Both the position numbers and the translations under genes were made by a program. This document shows, piece by piece, positions 50,462 to 59,659 of a DNA stretch of 64,000 nucleotides. The notes under the pieces were generated by a model. It ran no database searches and was not told the origin of the DNA. It saw only the letters and a list, made by a program, of their open reading frames with translations. Every line of letters begins with the position of its first letter. The stretch's first letter is position 1. Origin of the DNA: Edolisoma coerulescens (lineage: Eukaryota; Chordata; Aves; Passeriformes; Campephagidae); NCBI GenBank assembly GCA_013397115.1, contig VWZW01006249.1, forward strand, positions 2,306,208 through 2,370,207. The letters run 5' to 3'.

Positions 50462-53446
50462 CTGTGGAGACATGTTATCAGCATGGAAAGAATGAAACGA
50501 TAAGCAGTAAAACCTTTAAGGATTTTCTCTGACATAAGTGAAGCTAATGTTTCATCTAGTTTTGTATAAGGAAGCAGAAGTGTCAAGTGTATAGGAGAAT
50601 TTTACAGGGTGAAAAATAGGAAGCAAACAGATCACCTGAAATAAGGAAAAAATGGTACTACACTCCCCACAATTGCATTTTCTCCTGCAAAATAATCTCA
50701 TATTGACTTGCTGTGAACATATGGCAGAAAAAGCAGGGCACTCAAACGATTACAAAATACTTGGGTTTCTTTGCAGAATTGCAGCCAAAACAAGGGCAGC
50801 ACACTGCAGGAACCTCAGACAGAACTGAACAGCCCACAACAACAGTTCTAGAGTGACAATCACCTTTCCTCCACTGATTCCTTGTGTGACTTCCCTTATA
50901 ATACACTCTGAGTGTGAAGGTAAGAAGTGCTCTGTGTGAATCCTGCAAACACTGAAAGAAAATTTACTGAACTCAGCAAGCCCAGGACAAACCTATTCCG
51001 CAACTGGAAAAAGTCCCAGCCCAAAGTATTCTTATCCAGCTGTGGGACATTCAAGAGCAACCAGACCTGTAGGTCTAATATTCAGGTATTTCTGGGCAGC
51101 CACAGACATGAAAGCAACGTGCTCCACTACACAGAGGCTGTGGACATGATCTGTGCATGTATCTGTGTATCATGGCAGACTCTCTACTTGTGAACTGCAC
51201 AGATTATGGATAAATTGATAAAAGTTCTACCACAGAAGAGAAACACCTAAAGTTCAGAATACTATTTAGACAGCTGAAAAGAAAGCAAGAAACAAAACTA
51301 ACATGCTTTTAAGGATAAAAGAGAAAAACCAAAAACCTTTCTCAGTAACATTTGTGTCTATTTCAGGAAGTCCCTTATCTCTTAAGAAACAATCTCTTCA
51401 ATAGGATAGGTATAATGGGGTTTTCATTGTGGGAAATGTACAAAATTAAATTCATTCTTTTTGGTTCTTTATTCCTGTGCCCCTGAACTCCTCTATCATC
51501 TGTCTAAAAGAGTTTTGTTTGCCGTTTTGTTTATATTTCCTATGCTGTATGAAGCAATCCTTTTCTAGAAACAATGAAGCATGAGCTAATGTATTTATGA
51601 TCCCCAGAATCACTGTGTTTTCTTTGTGTTACATCCTTCAAGAAAAAAAACAGGTTTTCTTCCCCCAGGACACAGTCCAGTTTACAGTGCTGGGCACCAC
51701 AGTCAGAAACAGAGCCAGTTTTAAGAGTGGCTTAAAGGAAATTCTTTTAAACATCCTTACCAGAATCATCCTACTTACTTGTGTCTCATCAGCAACCTGT
51801 GTAAGGTAATGCCTTATCCCCCTATTTTGCTTTATTATACAAAATGTAATTGAGGAAACTTGTTATACCTTATGAGCAGTGTTCAACCATTGTGTAAAAT
51901 TTCAAGTAAAAATACTATCCTATAGACTATATGTCAATTGTGATTATCTGCTCCAGCTTTCTTCTAAGCTATACTCACTGTTACGCTCTTCAGTCCAGTG
52001 ATTTTGCCTTGGATAAAAGCAGAAATCCTTTGACTTCAGTAAAAGTGCATCAGAGGTCCAGAAAGAGCAGAGCAATGAGCCTGCAATTGTGAGGTGAATA
52101 ACATTAGGCAGTGCTCAGTTACATAACAGGAATTGGTATGCATGCTACAAAAATTACTGTGGTTTGATTTTTTACTTACTGCTTTTTACTGCTGCCTTTT
52201 CATGTCCTTTCTGAATCAGGTTCAGAGATACTGTACGTAGTGCATTCAAACCATTTGTCACAAACCAGCAATGAAGTAGAACTCTAAAAAGAAAACTAAT
52301 ATCCAACAGTTTCCTCAAAGGTGAGCTTGATCTCTAACTAGTCATCAAATTGACCCAAGACTCTGCTAGTGGGGATGCAGCTTGTAAAGATACAGCTTGA
52401 ACTGTTAGAGAGTACAGGACTGAGACACATAATTCAGCTGAAATTAAATGAAAGCAAAGAGAAGCTAAAGTCTATAATCAGACAGTTTTCAATTTCAAAA
52501 AGCAAAACCTGCACAAGACCATGTTCATCATGTTAAAGTTTTACAGATAAAGTGTACATATACAATATACACATATTTGCATAAGGTTTATTTATTTTGA
52601 AACCTCAATACTTCCTCGTTCACTTCCAACCTTTGCCAAGATGTGCCAGATACTCCATATAAAAAGAACACTGAACTTATGGTCTCTGAAGATGTATAAT
52701 GAGAAATCTATGACGTTTTCCAAATGTTTGTCAATAATTTTAAAACTATAAATCTCAAAACTATAAGCCAAATACAATCCCATTATTTTTTTTATCAGTA
52801 TTACAATACCAACAGAGACAGTAAAAAAAAAAAAAAAGTCTGAAAAACCAATAAGATGGAAATGTAATTTCTTCCCAATTTCTGTCACAGTTCAAAGGAA
52901 GTATTGATTAAAAAAAGAACAGTTCTTTTGAAAATAGTCATTACTACTTGACACAAATAAGAACATTCCTTATGTGAACACAAGTGAAAAAAGGGGAATA
53001 CAGTGGTTCACAACAGGATACTGTATCTTACTACAAGATATGTACTTGACAGCAAATTACGTACGAAGTATACCTAGGAAAAATTTTCCTTAATTAGCAG
53101 TCAGTGGCAGTATCACTAATTTTGCTTAATGATATCTTATTACATAACCAAAAACTAAAGGAAGATCAGAGCCAGCCCTAAGTATTTTTAGGTGTGGGCC
53201 TACAAAATAACTTTACAGGCCTCATGCAAGTAGGTAGTTCTCACATAACTAATCCAAATAACTCTGGAGAGAGACAGCAAGCTGATTCACCATGGGTTTA
53301 TGTTACCTGCTACCTGGATATTCATCTACATGTCTCTGACATGTTACCTATACCATAAATCAGTCAGTGACAAGGGGGTACTCAAGCTGCAATGCCGATT
53401 TCACACTTCCACCAGCAGTCATTCAAACAGACTGAAGCAAAAATCC

Positions 53447-53650
53447 ATGTTTCTCACCCAGAGGGTGGTTGGGCACTGGAACAGGCTCCCCAGGGCAGTT
53501 GTCACAGCACCAGCCTGACAGAGTTCCAGAAGCATTTGGACAATGCTCTCAGACTCATGGTGTGACTCTTGGCGTGTCCTGTGCCAGGCCAGGAGCTGGA
53601 CTCGAGGGTCCTGCCGGGTCCCTTCCACCTCAGCATGTTCTGTGATTCTA
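53447..53650 (+). mobile_element. CR1 LINE 3' fragment
   Basis: It shares the stretch around GGGTGGTTGGGCACTGGAAC with the copy at 31.4 kb, so the two belong to the same or a closely related subfamily. It ends in CCCTTCCACCTCAGCATGTTCTGTGATTCT. It is 5' truncated to about 200 bases and is not coding. Confidence 0.9.
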
Positions 53651-53772
53651 CACACTCTCCTTGGCAAAATAAGTCAGTTCTGTATGCAAGTTTTAAATTC
53701 TGTCTGTAAATCATTCCATGTAGCATCTATAAACGTTACACAGCTGCAGTACCACTGCATGACTCCAAATGT

Positions 53773-53912
53773 GGGAGGAACCACTGGAGGCTTTCAAGGT
53801 GCAATTGGGCAAGGTGTTTATAACTTTATTTGGCCTCCTTTTCCCCTGAGCCTTTGGGCCAGGTGATCTTGTGAGATCCCTTCTAACCTGGGCTGTTCTA
53901 TGATTCCATGAT
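53773..53912 (+). mobile_element. CR1 LINE 3' fragment of a different subfamily
   Basis: The segment runs from GGAGGAACCACTGGAGGCTT through GATCCCTTCTAACCTGGGCT to TTCTATGATTCCATGAT, which is a CR1 3' end. It lies about 120 bases downstream of another CR1 fragment in the same orientation. The wording of its tail differs from that copy, so this is a separate insertion and not a duplication. Confidence 0.82.
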
Positions 53913-54789
53913 CTTACAGCTGTAAGACACACTAGTGGACACTGAGGAGACTAGAGCCACCAGCCTTTCTAGGCAAATATAAAGTCAAATGAGGGTGGGA
54001 GAGTGTGAATAAGGGGAAGATAAAAGCAAAAAAGAAATCCTGTTCAACCATTTCCTTATTGATATCACACCTTTATCACTGACCTCTGCACACTCTCTCC
54101 CTGCCATTAGTCTAAGAGGTTCTTATACTGGACTAAAATGGTAATAATTTTGTAAGGAGACAGAGGGGTCTCTGTGGTAAGAGACCCAAAGCCATCACAT
54201 GTCCAACATAAAAAGCTGAGCCAATCTTGCAGACACCCAGGTCAGTGCAGGAGGGTGGAAGGGTGGGGTAGCTGGTGGGCCTAAAGGGAAACTGGCAAGA
54301 AGAGCCACTGTGGAACTGATATCCTGAAGGCTATCCTGTGTATCCTGTAGCCTAGGACAGGACCCACACTGGAACAGTTCACGAAGGAAAATGCACTGCT
54401 TTCCGATAGAATTATGCCTCATGCATGTACTTCTTTCAAGTTAAGTCTTCACTATCCAGATGACACATGAAAACCAAACAGCTATGAGACACAATGGTCA
54501 AATAACAGTCATCGAGCTGTTAATACAAAATTCCTCCTGTAGACACAAACGTTCTGGTCAACACAGAACTTAGCTGTGAGCTAGTAATGCCTGCAAAGCA
54601 GTTAAGCCAACACATCACAATGCACACTATGGCTCTGAATGAATGAGCAGGAAATAAGACTCTCTTCTCAAAACTGAGAAATACAGAAAAACAGCAGAAT
54701 GATACAGACAACAATGGCCTGATAGCTTAAAAGTGGTACTATAGCTTCCAGGTGGAATCCTTCAAAATCACTGCAAGTTGGCCTGTATT

Positions 54790-54831
54790 AGGGAGGGAGG
54801 GAGGGAGGGAGGGAAGGAAGGAAGGAAGGAA
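54790..54831 (+). repeat. (GGGA)n(GGAA)n purine microsatellite
   Basis: About six GGGA units run directly into about four GGAA units, followed by a C7 run and an A/C-rich tract. All 40 bases are purine on the plus strand. Confidence 0.95.
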
Positions 54832-57684
54832 CCCCCCCAAACAAACTAACCAAAATCAAAAAAAAACAAAACCCCAACCAAACCACTTAATGCTCAAAAC
54901 ATTTTTGACCAAGAAGCTAAAAGTGAAATTCTTAGCCCCCCCAGTCAATAGAGTATAACACACTAGATTTTTTTGTAGTGTATACAAGCCTGGTCTCAGA
55001 TGTCTCTTTGACTAAGTTCACAAAACTTACTACTTCCATACATTTCTTAAAAGTCATGCTAAAAAACTGACAGTGTATCTATATATACAAAAATCCTTTC
55101 CTTAGAGATTTTAGCAACCACCACAGACTGATCCCTCACATGTATTCTGTTAGTCCCTCTTTATTAACGTTGCTTTCACTGGGAAAACTCTATTCCTTTT
55201 ACAAGCTAACTGTGTACAGGTGAACCTGGTGAGATTACGACTCTTGCCATCAGTGTAAATTTCTACCAGGTGTTTCACCAGGTCTGACAACATGAGCAAA
55301 CAATCACAATTTGGTTTTTTTTCCCTTGGAGAAGCAAGCAAAATAGATGTTTCTTCTCCACTGTCCAATGCACTTATCTGAACCACAACCTAGAAATTGT
55401 GCAATTGGGCAAGTAGATAGCAAGTTAACGTGTGAAGATTCTTTTTATCCCTTAACAGGAAAGCTAAAAGAGCAGGAACTTCTGACCTGACTTATTGAAA
55501 TGGAAGCAGGTACAAAAAGGCACTAGAGAGACGTGGCACCTAGACTTACCGAAACTATTTAACTGGAAGTTGTCACACTGATGAAAACTCTTCAGAATTT
55601 GAGATCAACAGGGGAATTCTGGCAATTAATTGCAACACCAGTTTGTCTTATGACAGCACAGTGATCTTCCAGCCACAGCCATCACATCTGCCAAATACTT
55701 GAACTCCTCTCTCTGCCATTCTTTTGCCCTTTCAAATACAAAACAACTTCTCACAGCCCGCTGTTATGTTTCTGCAAAAAGCAGAACCACAGGACTCTTA
55801 CACATTGTGTAACCCCTCACAGACAGTTTTCTGCAAGATTATTATCTCAATATGATTAAACCATCCTCCTCTTACATTGTCATTTGCTGTCATATCTCCA
55901 GGCTATTTCTCTGCAAGCAATCAGGTGGCTGCTGCTTACCCTGTAGGCAGTGCTAGGACTGTATATCATATACTGATTGTAGGACAGTTGCTTTACATCA
56001 CTCATTTGTGAGCAGAGTCACTGCTGTATTCAGTCACATGTACCATCATTTAAGGGAATGCCAGAGATTTGAGCCCAGAGTTTTAAAAGCAGCTTTGCAG
56101 AAGTTATGTTTTATTTAATTCAATTTTTTCAGATTTTCAGCTAAGTGTTTGCCTGGTTATTTAAATTTCGCACTTTTCAGAAGAGAAAGTTTTAAAATTT
56201 TACCCTGAAAGTAGAGGCATAAGGACTTCAGGCTGCTTGGGTTTCCTGCAGTTTTTTTAACTTCAGGTAAGAGCATATATATGAAGAGCTGTGTACCACA
56301 GAGCAGATGATGTGCGGTCCTGTGGCCACGCTACTAACTTAGAAACCTTCAAAAATGTCAAGTTTCTTGCACTGAACAAGTTCAAGATGTTAATGCTAAG
56401 CAACAAACTTCTGCCAAGGAAGTTCCATTTTGGAGAATCTGCAACTAAATTTACAGAGTGTTGACAAAGTAATCCAAAATAATTTAAGTACATTTAATTA
56501 CATTCCTCAAGCCTTTTTTCTCCGTATTTCTTCCAAGCATATTCACTTTGGTATTCAGCACAGGCAAACTAACATTGTGCATATAGAAATACTATGCGTA
56601 TCACATAATTGCTTTTCATAATGCCCATTAAAATTTCTGAGCCACTGATGTCTAAGACAATTATTTACTGAGTTGGTGAAAGTTAGTAATCTAACACATA
56701 GTCTCAGTTTTGAAATTGGAGAAGTAACTGCTGCTTTTTTCTAGAACCTGGGCAGAACTGCACTTACAACTCTCCTCAATCCAGCTGCAGATTCTGTGAG
56801 TTTGGTTTCTTGATACATCTGGAGAAAGAAAAAAAAACCAATACGTCTTCTATCTCAAAAAATCTATCTTAGAAATTTTGACTCCTCATTGAAACTGCTG
56901 AAAGTGATCCTTTTTTACAAACATGGTACTGTTTGGTTCAAACCACAAAGTAGTTCAGGATGACTGCAAAGCTTAGGGAGCATTGTTTTGTTTGTCACAG
57001 CACAAGGAGTGTTTTATCACTTGCAGTTACCCCTCTCTTTTATGTGATACTCCCTTGGCCAGTGTGTAGGTGCAAATATTCTTTCACTTCCTGCTTTAAG
57101 CAAACACTTCGTGGCAAATTATTTATAAACCATAGCCTCTACCTTCACCCTCTGCTTCCCTTGCAGAAGCAGAGATTCGACTTTGCCCAGTTATCTTTTG
57201 CAGTCATCCTTCACTAAACCTCAAGCTTCCAGGACAGCAGGAAGCTTGTGGAAACTGGACTTCTAGAGTACAGCCCTATCGCTACCACTCCCCTAACCTA
57301 TGAGTTGAAATGATCGGAACACTGGAAAAGCAGGTTAGACCCCAAAGTAATCTAGTGAAGTCTTTCCAAAAAGTGCATTACATAGGGTTGAATTCTAGAG
57401 GAATTTTACTTGCGTTACATGCTGGACAGGGGTAAGATGAAGTATCTTTTAAACAGCCACAGAAGATATACAACCACCCCCACAGTTGATAAAACCAAAC
57501 AGAGCCACGCCACGGGGAGGGAGGGGACTGCTGTTCACCTGCGGTCACACCGGGATCACCCGGGCACTGCTTCCCCACGCCCCAGAGGCAGCAGGTGCTC
57601 CGCTGCCGAGCTGCTCCGTGCGGCAGCGCCTCCGGCGCCCTTAAGGCAGCGCCGGCAGGAGGCGAGGGCAGACCCACCGGGGGG

Positions 57685-58941
57685 ATGCGGCGGCGGTGGC
57701 GCTGGGCGCTGCTGCTCGGGCCGCTGGCGCTGCTCGCCGCCGCCCTGGCGCTGCGCGGCACCGCCCGCCCCGACCCCGCCGACCACTCTCGCCTCTACCG
57801 GGCACTGGAGCTCTCCCCCGGCCGCGGCATCAACTGCTCGGGGGTCGTCCACGGGGACCAGACAGCCATCCAGAACGCGCAGCTCAGCAACCTGGAAGTG
57901 GCGAACCGAAACGCTTCGCCTACGCCCGGCGAGTACCTGAACATGACCAGGGACTGCAGAGCCTTCAAGGAGATCCGGCGCTACATCGAGTTCCCGCTCA
58001 GCCAGGAGGAGGAGGAGTTCCCCATCGCCTACTCCATGGTGATCCACAACAAAATCGACATGTTCGAGCGGCTCCTGCGGTCTCTCTACGCCCCCCAGAA
58101 TGTCTACTGCGTCCATGTGGACAGCAAATCCCCGGCCGCCTTCCAGGAGGCCGTGCGGGCCATCGCTGCCTGCTTCCCCAACGTCTTCGTGGCCAGCCGC
58201 CTGGAAAGCGTCGTCTACGCCTCCTGGTCCCGGCTGCAGGCCGACCTCAACTGCATGCGGGACCTGCTGCAGAGCCCCGTGCCGTGGCGCTACCTCATCA
58301 ACACCTGCGGCACCGACTTCCCCATCAAGACCAACGCCGAGACAGTCCGGGCGCTGCAGGTGCTGCAGGGCCGGAACAGCTTGGAGTCGGAGAGCCCCTC
58401 AGCCGCCAAGCAGCAGCGCTGGCAGTACCACCACGAGGTGCGGCAGGCCATCTTCCGCACTGCCCAGAAGAAACTGCCCCCGCCCCACGGCTACCCCATG
58501 TTCACGGGCAATGCGTACATCGTGGTCACGCGGGACTTCGTGCAGCACATCTTCGAGAACCCCGCAGCACAGAAGTTCCTCGAGTGGTCCAAGGACACCT
58601 ACAGCCCTGACGAGCACGTCTGGGCCACCCTGAACCGCATGCCGGGCGTCCCAGGGGCCATGCCCCACAACCACAAATTCCAGCTCTCGGACATGAACGC
58701 CCTTCCCCGCCTGGTGAAGTGGGAGTACCTGGAGGGTGACATCAGCAAGGGCGCGCCCTACCCGCCCTGCACCGGCCGCCACCAGCGCTCCGTCTGCGTC
58801 TACGGGGTGGGCGACGTGCCCTGGATGCTGCAGCAACACCATCTCTTGGCCAACAAGTTCGACCCCGAGATGGACGATGCGGCCGTCCAATGTCTCGAGG
58901 AGTACCTGCGCCACAAGGCCCTGTACGGCCGAGGGCTCTGA
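57685..58941 (+). CDS. GCNT3: Beta-1,6-N-acetylglucosaminyltransferase 3 (core 2/4 and I-branching, GT14), complete, single exon
   Basis: The 418-residue product is a type II Golgi enzyme that adds beta-1,6-GlcNAc from UDP-GlcNAc to core 1 and core 3 mucin O-glycans and to I antigen. A short basic tail (MRRRWRW) precedes a membrane anchor at about residues 8-23, a short stem, and the GT14 domain from about residue 95. Nine cysteines (51, 91, 142, 163, 190, 208, 362, 371, 403) keep the spacing known for mouse GCNT1, whose pairs predict 51-403, 91-163, 142-190 and 362-371, with 208 free. By the same alignment Glu310 in SPDEH is the catalytic base, and Arg368 and Lys391 contact UDP. Sequons lie at Asn50, Asn76 and Asn86. 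The C-terminus (KFDPEMDD, then CLEEYLRHKALYG) resembles GCNT3 more than GCNT1. This is the first in-frame ATG; the frame is open upstream to a TAA at 57490 but without another ATG. The stem is about 19 residues shorter than human GCNT3 as I recall it. Confidence 0.93.
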   Translation: MRRRWRWALLLGPLALLAAALALRGTARPDPADHSRLYRALELSPGRGINCSGVVHGDQTAIQNAQLSNLEVANRNASPTPGEYLNMTRDCRAFKEIRRYIEFPLSQEEEEFPIAYSMVIHNKIDMFERLLRSLYAPQNVYCVHVDSKSPAAFQEAVRAIAACFPNVFVASRLESVVYASWSRLQADLNCMRDLLQSPVPWRYLINTCGTDFPIKTNAETVRALQVLQGRNSLESESPSAAKQQRWQYHHEVRQAIFRTAQKKLPPPHGYPMFTGNAYIVVTRDFVQHIFENPAAQKFLEWSKDTYSPDEHVWATLNRMPGVPGAMPHNHKFQLSDMNALPRLVKWEYLEGDISKGAPYPPCTGRHQRSVCVYGVGDVPWMLQQHHLLANKFDPEMDDAAVQCLEEYLRHKALYGRGL

Positions 58942-59176
58942 GGGGGAACCGCGGAGACTCTGGCCAGCACCTGCTGCCTTCCGTGGGCGAGTCCAGCCGA
59001 CGGCGCCTCGGGAACAGCTAAGAGGGGATCGAGACCGTGTCGTGAGGCGAGACGGGCGCCGGCGCCTCGAGGACAGCGGGAGGGGATCCCCCGGTCCCCT
59101 GAGGGGCGCACGCCTCAGCGCGGCCCCGAGGAGAAGCGCCATGGGCGGGGGCGGGGCTGCGGCCCCGCTGAGGGTC

Positions 59177-59212
59177 AGACGGACGGACGGACGGACGGAC
59201 AGACGGACGGGG
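59177..59212 (+). repeat. (GGAC)n microsatellite in the GCNT3 3' UTR
   Basis: About eight copies of GGAC occur in tandem, with one interrupting CAGAC. The tract is inside the inferred 3' UTR and should be length-polymorphic. Confidence 0.9.
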
Positions 59213-59626
59213 CGGCCCGGCGGAGGGGCAGCCCGCTGTGGAAGGGCGGGAGGCTCAGCCCCGCCATGCTCGGTCCCGCCCTGCCCCTGGGGTCCCCTCA
59301 GAGGGCGCGGGAGGGCCGCTCTCCCTCAGAGCGGGTGCAGGAAGCGGGCGGGACGTTTTCCAGTCCCTTCCCAGAGTCTATCCGCAAAGGTGATCCCGGG
59401 CTGCCGGCTGGCGACGGGCAGGGCCGGGTCACGGGCCACGCCGCCTCCAGGTCCGGCTAGGGGCAGAGCTGAAGCCATGATTAATTTGCTTTTCCACAGA
59501 GCACCTGGCAGCCGCCCGCCCGTTCCTGGCACCCGCAGCGCTGCTGAGCTGAACATCAGGCTGCTGCTTTTGCCTCACTTTAAACTTTGACTATCAAAAG
59601 CCATTCGTCGTTAATACCCAACCTTC

Positions 59627-59632
59627 AATAAA
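59627..59632 (+). terminator. GCNT3: Polyadenylation signal AATAAA, probably for GCNT3
   Basis: A canonical AATAAA lies about 690 bases after the GCNT3 stop codon. T- and GT-rich sequence follows within about 40 bases (near 59660-59680), as expected of a cleavage region. Confidence 0.65.
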
Positions 59633-59659
59633 ATCCAAGATACTGAAATAGATAGCGCT

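Larger units (their letters stand above)
19700..57480. other. AT-rich non-coding region between the two CpG islands
   Basis: About 38 kb contains six CR1 fragments, the 57-bp tandem duplication, several microsatellites and the two minus-strand exon candidates. The longer open frames (such as 28100-28693, 42389-42808, 29718-29302 and 30625-30230) show no recognisable domain. In mammals FAM81A occupies the interval next to GCNT3. Its conserved coiled-coil protein was searched for by eye on both strands and not seen, though exons below 40 codons could be missed. Confidence 0.6.
57490..59470. promoter_or_regulatory. CpG island covering the GCNT3 5' region, coding sequence and proximal 3' UTR
   Basis: Base composition changes abruptly from AT-rich spacer to GC-rich, CpG-dense sequence near 57.5 kb and returns to AT-rich DNA after about 59.5 kb. 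The block contains the whole coding exon and part of the 3' UTR. The transcription start probably lies in or just before its left edge, but no TATA box is evident. A pyrimidine-rich stretch ending in CCCCAG at 57580-57585 could be an acceptor for an upstream 5' UTR exon, since mammalian GCNT genes often have untranslated first exons. That part is inference. Confidence 0.7.
58942..59650 (+). other. GCNT3: GCNT3 3' untranslated region (inferred)
   Basis: This runs from the TGA stop to just beyond the AATAAA hexamer at 59627-59632. The first 500 bases are very GC-rich and include a GGAC microsatellite, and the last 150 are AT-richer. The 3' end is inferred from the hexamer, and no other canonical signal is seen between the stop and this site. 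Confidence 0.6.

Noticed and set aside
57595..57684. A 30-codon extension of GCNT3 upstream of the chosen ATG
   Set aside because: It begins with GTG, not ATG. The chosen ATG directly precedes a basic tail and membrane anchor, as expected for a type II Golgi enzyme.
57410..59590. Several long open frames overlapping GCNT3 on both strands
   Set aside because: They are shadows of the GC-rich coding exon, in other frames or antisense, with low-complexity Ala/Pro/Arg-rich products and no recognisable domain.
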